Assembly (NCBI RefSeq): GCF_008329565.1
Contig: NZ_NPKT01000013.1
Location: forward strand, 1 to 64,000
Length of the DNA: 64,000 nt
Source: Mycolicibacterium sp. P1-5
GTDB taxonomy: Bacteria > Actinomycetota > Actinomycetes > Mycobacteriales > Mycobacteriaceae
Reading direction: 5' to 3'
This document shows, one piece after another, positions 56,965 to 64,000 of the stretch (within the stretch, counting starts at the first letter, position 1; the number at the start of each line of letters is the position of its first letter). The translations under genes were made by a program, and so were the position numbers. Under the pieces are notes generated by a model that made no database searches, was not told the origin of the DNA, and saw only the letters and a list, made by a program, of their open reading frames with translations.

Positions 56965-57804
56965 ATGTTTCGCCGGCTGATGCTGGGACTGTTGGTTCTG
57001 GTGGCAGTGGCCTGCGGGTCGCCGACTCCGGGGCCGTCGCTGGCTGTTGGTGCGACAGCGGACCCGGAGTACACCCTCCTGGCCAATCTGTACGCCGCCG
57101 CCCTGCGCTCCTACGGCAGCGCGGCACACGTGCAGATCGTCGACGATCCGCTGAAGGCGCTGGATTCCGGCACGGTCAGCGTGGTACCGGGATTCACCGG
57201 AAGGCTGCTGCAGACGTTCGCCCCGGGTACGACGGCCCGATCGGATTCCCAGGTGTATCGAGCGCTGTTGGGGGTCCTGCCCGAAGGTGTGGCCGCCGGT
57301 GACTACACCACCGCCGCCGAGGACAAGCCCGCGCTGGCGGTCACCGATGCGACGGCCACCGCCTGGGGCAGCCGCGACCTGACCGCGCTGGTGAGTCACT
57401 GTGCCGGGCTGCGCGTCGGGGCCGTCGCACACGTCCGGGGGTTACCGACTGCAGTCGGTGGCTGTACCTGGGCGCCGGCACGCGAGTTCCCCGATGCCGC
57501 AGCGATGTTCGCTGCGTTGCGGGCGGGCGAGATCACCGCCGGCTGGACGGGAACCGCTGACACCGGCGTGCCCAGCGATGTCGTCGTGCTGGCCGACCGC
57601 AAGCCGGAGCTGGTGGTGGCCGAGAACATTGTGCCGCTCTACCGGCGCAATGAACTCGACGATCGGCAGGTCCGTGCGATCAACGAACTGGCCGGTGTCC
57701 TCGACACCGGCTCGCTGGTCGACATGCGCCATCACGTCGCCGACGGCCGCGACCCGCGTTCGGTCGCCGAAGGGTGGCTATCGGCACACCCGTTGGGGCG
57801 CTAG
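56965..57804 (+). CDS. lpqZ: OpuAC-type substrate-binding lipoprotein LpqZ
   Basis: 279 residues, ATG at 56965 (TTG at 56953 gives four more residues). Signal peptide with lipobox Cys17 (LVAVAC). The body resembles glycine-betaine/choline-binding OpuAC domains (TADPEYTLLANLYAAALRSYG, YRRNELDDRQVRAINELAGVL) and matches the Rv1244 family. No permease or ATPase lies beside it, so its transport partner, if any, is elsewhere. Follows malic enzyme by 23 bp. Confidence 0.86.
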   Translation: MFRRLMLGLLVLVAVACGSPTPGPSLAVGATADPEYTLLANLYAAALRSYGSAAHVQIVDDPLKALDSGTVSVVPGFTGRLLQTFAPGTTARSDSQVYRALLGVLPEGVAAGDYTTAAEDKPALAVTDATATAWGSRDLTALVSHCAGLRVGAVAHVRGLPTAVGGCTWAPAREFPDAAAMFAALRAGEITAGWTGTADTGVPSDVVVLADRKPELVVAENIVPLYRRNELDDRQVRAINELAGVLDTGSLVDMRHHVADGRDPRSVAEGWLSAHPLGR

Positions 57805-57809
57805 CGGAT

Positions 57810-58640
57810 TCAGCGCATCGGTGGGGCGAGCTTGGGCAGCACGGTGGAGAACAGCTTCTGGTAGCCGGAGCCGGTGATGCGGACGATCACGTCGAGGATC
57901 TTGGCGTCCGCGCCCACCAGCACCCTGGCCTTGTTCTTGCGGACGGCGTCGAGGATGACCACGGCCGCGCGTTCCGGTGTCGTCTTTGCCAATTTCTTGT
58001 CGAACGCTGTCGCCATCGCGGCCTGATCGAGCCCCTCGGCCACGGTGGAGTTGCGCGCGATCGCGGTCTTGATCCCGCCCGGATGCACCGTCGTCACCTT
58101 CACCGGGTGCTTGGCCAGGATCATCTCCTGACGCAACGCCTCGGTGAACCCGCGCACCGCGAACTTGGCCGCGTTGTAGGCGGCCTGACCCGGGACCGAG
58201 AAGATGCCGAACAGGCTGGAGACGTTGACCACGTGACCGTCACCGGACTCGATCAGATAGGGCAGGAAGGCCTTGGTGCCGTTGACGACGCCCCAGAAGT
58301 CGACGTCCATCACCCGCTCGATGTCCTTGAACTGGCTGATCTCGACATCACCGGAGTACGCGATGCCGGCGTTGTTGTAGACCTGGTTGACCTTGCCGAA
58401 GTGCGCCTTGACGCCGTCGGCGTAGGCCTGGAACGCCTCGCGCTCGGTGACGTTGAGCCGGTCCGCCTTGACGTCGACGCCGATGGCCTTGAGACGCTCC
58501 TCGGTGACCGCAAGCCCGTCGGTATCGATATCGCTGATGGCCAGCTTGGCGCCCGATCGGCCCAACTCGATTGCCAGTGCCTGACCGATGCCGGACCCGG
58601 CCCCGGTCACAACGGCTACTTTCCCGGCAAACCCCTGCAT
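57810..58640 (-). CDS. Short-chain dehydrogenase/reductase (Rv1245c-like)
   Basis: 276 residues, ATG at 58640. Classical SDR: cofactor loop VVTGAGSGIGQAL, NNAGIAY, catalytic Ser in NVSSLFGIFSV and YNAAK (Tyr-x3-Lys). A C-terminal extension (residues about 220-276) carries a hydrophobic stretch common in mycobacterial SDRs that act on lipids. Substrate unknown. Confidence 0.92.
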   Translation of the reverse strand: MQGFAGKVAVVTGAGSGIGQALAIELGRSGAKLAISDIDTDGLAVTEERLKAIGVDVKADRLNVTEREAFQAYADGVKAHFGKVNQVYNNAGIAYSGDVEISQFKDIERVMDVDFWGVVNGTKAFLPYLIESGDGHVVNVSSLFGIFSVPGQAAYNAAKFAVRGFTEALRQEMILAKHPVKVTTVHPGGIKTAIARNSTVAEGLDQAAMATAFDKKLAKTTPERAAVVILDAVRKNKARVLVGADAKILDVIVRITGSGYQKLFSTVLPKLAPPMR

Positions 58641-58741
58641 GAAGGACTCCTCACGTTATTGGACGTGTGTCGAATGGGCTCAGGCTATCGGGTGGGCACC
58701 CCGCGGGTAACAGGGGGATGGCCGACCGCGATGCTTAGAGC

Positions 58742-59116
58742 ATGACATTTCGCCGTATGGCCAGTGCCGGGGCGGTCGCCGGATTGATCGCCGGAGCTGT
58801 TGCCCTGGCCGCGCCCGCGCAGGCCGACACCAGCACCGATGACTTCCTGGCTGCGTTGGGCAATGCCGGCATCACCGATATGGACCCTGCTCAGGCCGTC
58901 GAGATGGGGCAGTCGATCTGCCCGCTGCTCGCCGACCGCAGCCAGAACACCGCCGATATCGCCTCCACCGTCGCCGACCGGATGGGCCGTCCGCTGGGCG
59001 CGGCCACCATGTTCACCGGAATTGCCGTCTCGTTCTTCTGCCCGCGGGCGATGCAGGACCTGGCAGCAGGCAATTCGCCGATCCCGCTGCCGTTCCTGAA
59101 CAACTTCGGCTACTAG
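58742..59116 (+). CDS. DUF732 secreted protein
   Basis: 124 residues, ATG at 58742, with a signal peptide cleaved near AQADT. The mature part has the DUF732 pattern (DDFLAALGNAGITDMDPAQA, GQSICPLL and a second Cys in FFCPRA), a small disulfide-bonded domain abundant in mycobacteria. Role unknown. A tandem repeat block starts right after its stop. Confidence 0.88.
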   Translation: MTFRRMASAGAVAGLIAGAVALAAPAQADTSTDDFLAALGNAGITDMDPAQAVEMGQSICPLLADRSQNTADIASTVADRMGRPLGAATMFTGIAVSFFCPRAMQDLAAGNSPIPLPFLNNFGY

Positions 59117-59504
59117 CTGCACACTCGCGGGCCGGGGCGCGGCTCGACTGGCTCGAGTGTGCGGTTTCATCCGCGAATCGCCGGCCGCGGCGTATCAGTC
59201 CGCACACTCGCGGGCCGACTAGCTCGAGTGTGAGCCTTGCGCACGGAAGAGTGCGATTTCGTGCGCATAACCCTCGCAGTCGGCGTTCGACTAGGTCGAG
59301 TGTGCGGTTTCATCCGCGAATCGCCGGTCGCGGCGTATCAGTCCGCACACTCGCGGGCTGACTAGCTCGAGTGTGAGCCTTGCGCACGGAGCAGTGCGAT
59401 TTCGTGCGCATAACCCTCGCAGTCGGCGTTCGACTAGGTCGAGTGTGCGGTTTCATCCGCGAATCGCCGGTCGCGGCGTATCAGTCCGCACACTCGCGGG
59501 CTGA
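59117..59504. repeat. 143-bp tandem repeat block with alternating CGAGTGTG/CACACTCG sites
   Basis: Units 59153-59295 and 59296-59438 are identical except for 4 positions; a third, partial unit runs 59439-59504, and a degenerate part precedes the first (59117-59152). Each unit contains GAGTGTGCGG and its inverted copy CCGCACACTC, so each can form a hairpin. CGAGTGTG occurs every 71-72 bp (59154, 59225, 59297, 59368, 59440), with CACACTCG at 59120, 59203, 59346 and 59489. It fills the whole gap between the convergent DUF732 and kgd genes and ends 3 bp before the kgd stop. No reading frame of note. Confidence 0.9.
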
Positions 59505-59507
59505 GCG

Positions 59508-62500
59508 CTAGCCGAACGCCTCGTCGATGATCTCCTGCTGCTCGACGGCGTGCACCTTCGAGGAGCCGGACGACGGCGCCGACATGGCGCGCCGTGAGAT
59601 CCGCTTGATCCCGGTCAGCTTCTCCGGCAACAACTCTGGCAGCGTCAGGCCGAACGTCGGCCAGGCGCCCTGGTTGGCCGGCTCCTCCTGCACCCAGAAG
59701 AACTCCTTGGCATTGGGATACGAATCCAAGGTGTTGCTGAGCCGCCGCTTCGGCAGCGGCGCGAGCTGCTCCACCCGCACGATCGCGACGTCGTCGCGCG
59801 TGTCCTTGCCCTTACGCGCCACCAGCTCGTAGTAGATCTTGCCGCTGGTCAACAGGATTCGGGTGACCTTGTTGCGGTCGCCGTCGCCGTCGGTGTACGT
59901 CGGCTCCTCCATGATCGACCGGAACTTCTGCTCCGTGAAGTCCCGAAGGTCGCTGACGGCAGCCTTGTTGCGCAGCATGGACTTCGGCGTGAAGACGATC
60001 AGCGGACGGTGCACCCCGTCCAGGCCGTGCCGGCGCAAGAGGTGGAAATAGTTCGCCGGGGTCGACGGTAGCGCGATCGTCATCGAACCCTCGGCCCACA
60101 GCTGCAGGAACCGCTCGATGCGACCCGATGTGTGATCGGGGCCCTGACCTTCGTGGCCGTGCGGCAGCAGCAGCACCACATCGGAGAGCTGGCCCCACTT
60201 CGCCTCGCCGGAGCTGATGAACTCGTCGATGATCGACTGCGCACCATTGACGAAGTCGCCGAACTGCGCTTCCCACAGCACCAGCGCGTCGGGGTTGCCA
60301 ACGGAGTAGCCGTATTCGAATCCGACCGCCGCATACTCCGACAGCGCCGAGTCGTACACCAGCAGCTTGCCGCCGGTGGGCGCGCCGTCCGGGTTGATGG
60401 TCAGCAGGTCCAGCGGCGTGAACTCCGCGCCGGTCTTGCGGTCGATGATCACCGAGTGCCGCTGGGTGAACGTGCCCCGCCGAGTGTCCTGTCCGGACAA
60501 CCGGATCAGCTTGCCTTCGGCCAAAAATGTTCCAAGCGCCAGCAGTTCGGCGAACGCCCAGTCGACCTTGCCCTCGTAGGCCATCTCGCGGCGCTTCTCC
60601 AGCACCGGCTTGACGCGCGGGTGCACGCTGAAGTTCTCGGGGAACGCCAGATGCGCATCGCCGATACGGGCCAGCAGCGACTTGTCCACCGCGGTGGTCA
60701 TTCCACGCGGGATCATCTGGTCTTCTTCGACCGACTCGCTGGGTTCGACCTCGTGTTTCTCGAGATCGCGGACCTCGTTGAACACCCGCTCCAGCTGACC
60801 CTGGTAGTCGCGCAGCGCGTCCTCGGCCTCTTTCATCGAGATGTCGCCACGGCCGATCAGGGCTTCGGTGTAGGTCTTGCGCACGCCGCGCTTGGTGTCG
60901 ATGACGTCGTACATGTACGGCTGGGTCATCGACGGGTCGTCACCCTCGTTGTGTCCGCGACGGCGGTAGCACAGCATGTCGATGATGACGTCTTTCTTGA
61001 ACTTCTGACGGAAGTCCACCGCCAGTCGCGCTACCCAGACGCAGGCCTCCGGGTCGTCGCCGTTGACGTGGAAGATGGGTGCTCCCACCATCTTTGCCAC
61101 GTCGGTGCAATACTCCGAGCTGCGCGAGTCCAGGGGGGAGGTGGTGAAGCCGATCTGGTTGTTGACGATGATGTGGATCGTGCCGCCCGTGCGGTAGCCG
61201 CGCAGCAGGGCCAGGTTCAGCGTCTCGGCCACCACGCCCTGACCGGCGAATGCCGCATCGCCGTGCAGCATCATCGGCATGACGGTGAAGCCGTCCTCAC
61301 CGGTTCCTTTGTCCAGCAGATCCTGTTTGGCCCGAACGATGCCTTCCATCACCGGGTCGACAGCCTCGAGGTGCGACGGGTTGGCCGTCAGTGAGACCTC
61401 GATGTCGTTGTCACCGAACATCTGGATGTAGTCGCCGCGGGCGCCGAGGTGGTACTTCACGTCACCGGAGCCGTGCGCCTGCGAGGGGTTCAGGTTGCCC
61501 TCGAACTCGCTGAAGATCTGCGAGTAGGGCTTGCCGACGATGTTGGCCAGCACGTTGAGACGGCCGCGGTGCGGCATGCCGATCACGACCTCGTCCTGAG
61601 CATGCTCGGCGGCCTGATCGATCGCGGCATCCATCATCGGGATGACGGTCTCCGCGCCCTCGAGTGAAAACCGCTTCTGCCCAACATATTTGGTCTGCAG
61701 GAAGGTCTCGAACGCCTCGGCGGCATTCAGCTTGGACAGAATGTACTTCTGCTGCGCGACCGTCGGCCCTTCGTGCTTGACCTCGATGCGCTCCTGCAGC
61801 CACTTCTGCTGCTCGGGTTCGAGGATGTGGGTGTACTCCACGCCGATGTGGCGGCAGTAGGCGTCACGCAGCAGCCCGAGCACGTCGCGCAGCTTCTTGA
61901 ACTCCTTGCCGGCGAACCCGTCGACCTTGAAAACCCGGTCGAGGTCCCACAACGTCAGGCCGTGGGTGTTGACATCGAGATCGGGGTGGCTGCGGAACCG
62001 GGTCTTGTCCAGGCGCAGCGGGTCGATGTCGGCCATCAGGTGGCCGCGGTTGCGGTAGGCGGCAATCAGTTCGATGACGCGGGCGTTCTTGTCGACGATC
62101 GAATCGGGGTTGTCGGTGCGCCAGCGGACCGGCTCGTAGGGGATGCCCAGCTCGAAGAAGATCTCGTCGAAGAAATCGTCGGACAGCAACAGCTCGTGGA
62201 TGGTCCGCAGGAAGTCGCCGGACTCCGCACCCTGAATGATGCGGTGGTCGTAGGTCGACGTCAGCGTGATCAGCTTGCCGATGCCGAGCTCGGCGATGCG
62301 CTCCTCGCTGGCGCCCTGGAACTCGGCCGGATACTCCATCGCGCCCGCGCCCACGATCGCGCCCTGACCCGACATCAACCGGGGCACCGAGTGCACGGTG
62401 CCGATGGTGCCGGGGTTGGTCAGCGAAATCGTCACACCGGCGAAATCCTCGGCAGTCAGCTTGCCGTCACGAGCGCGCCGCACGATGTCCTCGTAGGCGG

Positions 62501-63248
62501 CGATGAACTGGCCGAACCGCATGGTCTCGCAGTTCTTGATCGCGGCGACGACCAGCGAGCGCTTGCCATCTTTGCCCTGCAGGTCGATGGCCAGGCCCAG
62601 ATTGGTGTGCGCGGGGGTGACCGCGTTGGGCTTGCCGTCGATCTCGGCGTAGTGGCGGTTCATGTTGGGGAACTTCTTGACCGCCTGCACGATCGCGTAG
62701 CCCAGCAGGTGGGTGAACGACACCTTGCCGCCGCGAGTGCGCTTGAGGTGGTTGTTGACGACGATGCGGTTGTCGATCATCAACTTCGCCGGGATGGCCC
62801 GCACGCTGGTCGCGGTCGGGATCGTGAGCGAGGTGTTCATGTTGCGGACGACCGCAGCCGCCGCCCCACGCAACACCTGCGTTTCGTCACCGCCGTCCGA
62901 CGACGACGCCGGTGCTGCCTTGGGTGCCGGCTCCTTGGGCGGGGCCTCTTTCGCGGGGGCTTTGGCGGGGGCGGACGCCGAAGCGCCGTTGCCGGCCGGA
63001 GCGGTCTGGGCGGGGGCCGGCTTGGCCGGCGGCGGAGCCGGCGCCGGTTCCGGCGGGGACACCGGTGCGGCGAGCCTGGCCGTCTGACCGTTACCGCCGG
63101 CGGTCGAGCCGGCCGTCGGCTCGGGGTTGTAGTCGACCAGGAACTCATGCCAACTCGAGTCGACCGAGGAGGGGTCCTCGCGGAACTTGCGGTACATCTC
63201 CTCGACCAGCCATTCGTTCTGTCCGAATGGTGAACTAGTACTGCTCAC
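59508..63248 (-). CDS. kgd: Multifunctional 2-oxoglutarate metabolism enzyme (KGD/SucA-E1o)
   Basis: 1246 residues, GTG at 63248 ([17 protein letters not shown], as in other mycobacteria). Order of parts: an E1 N-terminal helix, an Ala/Pro-rich linker (about residues 40-110), an E2-like acyltransferase domain with active His in [15 protein letters not shown], then the thiamine-diphosphate E1 domains ([51 protein letters not shown]) and the C-terminal [16 protein letters not shown]. It decarboxylates 2-oxoglutarate, works as E1/E2-like part of the dehydrogenase complex with DlaT/Lpd, and is controlled by the FHA protein GarA (OdhI). An open frame continues 20 codons upstream but lacks family similarity. 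Confidence 0.96.
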   Translation of the reverse strand: MSSTSSPFGQNEWLVEEMYRKFREDPSSVDSSWHEFLVDYNPEPTAGSTAGGNGQTARLAAPVSPPEPAPAPPPAKPAPAQTAPAGNGASASAPAKAPAKEAPPKEPAPKAAPASSSDGGDETQVLRGAAAAVVRNMNTSLTIPTATSVRAIPAKLMIDNRIVVNNHLKRTRGGKVSFTHLLGYAIVQAVKKFPNMNRHYAEIDGKPNAVTPAHTNLGLAIDLQGKDGKRSLVVAAIKNCETMRFGQFIAAYEDIVRRARDGKLTAEDFAGVTISLTNPGTIGTVHSVPRLMSGQGAIVGAGAMEYPAEFQGASEERIAELGIGKLITLTSTYDHRIIQGAESGDFLRTIHELLLSDDFFDEIFFELGIPYEPVRWRTDNPDSIVDKNARVIELIAAYRNRGHLMADIDPLRLDKTRFRSHPDLDVNTHGLTLWDLDRVFKVDGFAGKEFKKLRDVLGLLRDAYCRHIGVEYTHILEPEQQKWLQERIEVKHEGPTVAQQKYILSKLNAAEAFETFLQTKYVGQKRFSLEGAETVIPMMDAAIDQAAEHAQDEVVIGMPHRGRLNVLANIVGKPYSQIFSEFEGNLNPSQAHGSGDVKYHLGARGDYIQMFGDNDIEVSLTANPSHLEAVDPVMEGIVRAKQDLLDKGTGEDGFTVMPMMLHGDAAFAGQGVVAETLNLALLRGYRTGGTIHIIVNNQIGFTTSPLDSRSSEYCTDVAKMVGAPIFHVNGDDPEACVWVARLAVDFRQKFKKDVIIDMLCYRRRGHNEGDDPSMTQPYMYDVIDTKRGVRKTYTEALIGRGDISMKEAEDALRDYQGQLERVFNEVRDLEKHEVEPSESVEEDQMIPRGMTTAVDKSLLARIGDAHLAFPENFSVHPRVKPVLEKRREMAYEGKVDWAFAELLALGTFLAEGKLIRLSGQDTRRGTFTQRHSVIIDRKTGAEFTPLDLLTINPDGAPTGGKLLVYDSALSEYAAVGFEYGYSVGNPDALVLWEAQFGDFVNGAQSIIDEFISSGEAKWGQLSDVVLLLPHGHEGQGPDHTSGRIERFLQLWAEGSMTIALPSTPANYFHLLRRHGLDGVHRPLIVFTPKSMLRNKAAVSDLRDFTEQKFRSIMEEPTYTDGDGDRNKVTRILLTSGKIYYELVARKGKDTRDDVAIVRVEQLAPLPKRRLSNTLDSYPNAKEFFWVQEEPANQGAWPTFGLTLPELLPEKLTGIKRISRRAMSAPSSGSSKVHAVEQQEIIDEAFG

Positions 63249-63426
63249 GGCAGTTGCTCGCCTCAATTCCTTCGTCCGGGCAAGCCGTGCTTGGACGGTT
63301 TGCCCCACTCTTCAGCCCGACACATGGCCGCCGTCTAAAAGGCTATCGCTTCTCCGGGGTTCCCGAAGCGCGTCAGCTTCATGCCCAGAGGTGGTGCGGC
63401 AACTCGTCGACGGGGTCGGCGGATGG

Positions 63427-64000
63427 TTATCCGCCAGGCTCGATCGCCGGCAGCAGGTGCAGGCTCACCGGCCACCGACTGGGCGCAGGCCCAAACGCGG
63501 CGCGGGCATTGTTCACGATCTTGTTGCCCATCATTCGGTTGCCGCCGCCACCGACCGCGGCGCCGATGCCGACGGGCAGCATTTTGCCGAACGCCATCGC
63601 CGAACGCTTGAGCGCGAAGCGCTTCACGAAGTACCGCATCAGGCGGGTGTTCAGCTGTGACAACGCGGGCAGCGGGATCATCTCGGCGCCCTCGGCCAGC
63701 CACGCACCGCTGGTGCGGCTCGGGCCGATCAGGTCGGTGATCGCGCCCTTGCTCTCTTCGCCGACGAGCACTGCCAGCACCAGTGCCCGGCGGCGCTCCC
63801 GCTGCTCGAGCGGGATGCCGTGGACATCGGCGACGGCGAGGACGAACACCGCGGTGGCCTCCAGGAACACCAGCGTCTCGCCAGCCACCGCTGACAAAGC
63901 CGCCAGTGTGCCGATCCCGGGGAACGCGGCCGCCGACCCGACGGCGGCACCACTGGCCATCACGGCGGCCAGATAGCGCTTCTCGAGCTTGGTGACGATC
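63427..64000 (-). CDS. Rv1249c-like membrane-associated protein (start beyond right edge)
   Basis: The C-terminal 190 residues are inside the window; the frame is open to the edge (IVTKLEKRYLAAVMASG), so the start is outside. Hydrophobic glycine/alanine stretches (SGAAVGSAAAFPGIGTLAAL, MLPVGIGAAVGGGGNRMM) and a basic region (YFVKRFALKRSAMAFGK) resemble EcsC-like or Rv1249c proteins. Function unknown. It lies 178 bp upstream of kgd on the same strand; no promoter could be placed in that gap with confidence. Confidence 0.75.
   Translation of the reverse strand, partial: IVTKLEKRYLAAVMASGAAVGSAAAFPGIGTLAALSAVAGETLVFLEATAVFVLAVADVHGIPLEQRERRRALVLAVLVGEESKGAITDLIGPSRTSGAWLAEGAEMIPLPALSQLNTRLMRYFVKRFALKRSAMAFGKMLPVGIGAAVGGGGNRMMGNKIVNNARAAFGPAPSRWPVSLHLLPAIEPGG

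Noticed and set aside
59117..59504. CRISPR array
   Set aside because: The units are contiguous 143-bp tandem copies without unique spacers, and no cas genes are near.

Overview
This window reads as chromosomal DNA from a fast-growing mycobacterium (Mycolicibacterium type). It is GC-rich and uses many GTG starts. Gene order from about 17.7 kb to the right edge follows the M. tuberculosis Rv1193 to Rv1249c backbone (fadD36, dapD, dapE, LOG, fadD6, folP2, gpgS, tagA, glgM/glgC, Rv1219c-Rv1216c, sigE-rseA-htrA-tatB, mrp, lpqY-sugABC, corA, lpqZ, kgd). An MspA-type porin signal peptide at the left edge points to a rapid grower, because slow growers generally lack MspA porins. Species cannot be fixed from the sequence alone. 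No tRNA, rRNA, IS element, prophage or CRISPR array was seen.

Layout. (1) 1-4.5 kb: start of an MspA-like porin, then the proline-use module (PucR-type regulator PruC, pruA, pruB) with a perfect palindrome in the divergent control region. (2) 4.5-17.1 kb: an accessory block absent from the M. tuberculosis order at this position. It holds a TauE-like permease, an acyltransferase-3 membrane protein and a surface/extracellular polysaccharide locus: two GT4 glycosyltransferases, a Tat-exported beta-helix protein, a Wzy-like polymerase, a Wzx/MATE-like flippase, a Wzz/Wzc-like co-polymerase with a dead P-loop, and a BcsB-like periplasmic protein with no BcsA partner. This is the best candidate for an undescribed system. 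(3) 17.2-26.3 kb: NUDIX hydrolase, fadD36, a VOC protein, malQ, dapD/dapE, a STAND-type ATPase and a LOG phosphoribohydrolase. (4) 26.4-34.8 kb: fadD6, folP2, gpgS, a DivIVA-like membrane protein, tagA, a DUF3117 protein, glgM and glgC, i.e. lipid activation, methylglucose lipopolysaccharide initiation and alpha-glucan supply. (5) 34.1-38.7 kb: a TetR-controlled ABC exporter with an isoprenylcysteine-methyltransferase-like membrane protein, plus an O-methyltransferase. (6) 38.9-42.2 kb: the sigE-rseA-htrA-tatB envelope-stress cluster. (7) 42.3-49.4 kb: mrp, a lytic transglycosylase, DUF1003 and MgtE-N/CBS membrane-linked proteins, a CitE-like lyase, two tandem DUF4190 proteins and an Rv1234-like protein. 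(8) 49.6-54.5 kb: the trehalose importer lpqY-sugA-sugB-sugC with a suppressor-of-fused domain gene fused to the operon end. (9) 54.5-64 kb: corA, malic enzyme, lpqZ, an SDR, a DUF732 protein, a 143-bp tandem-repeat block, kgd (2-oxoglutarate decarboxylase/E1) and a partial Rv1249c-like gene.

How the parts fit: much of the window concerns the cell envelope and its glycans. Trehalose recycling (LpqY-SugABC), ADP-glucose and maltose-1-phosphate synthesis (GlgC, GlgM), 4-alpha-glucanotransferase (MalQ), glucosyl-3-phosphoglycerate (GpgS), meso-diaminopimelate supply (DapD, DapE), SigE stress control and the polysaccharide locus lie together. Intergenic gaps are small, convergent genes often touch or overlap, and several gaps carry palindromic repeat-like elements of unknown role.
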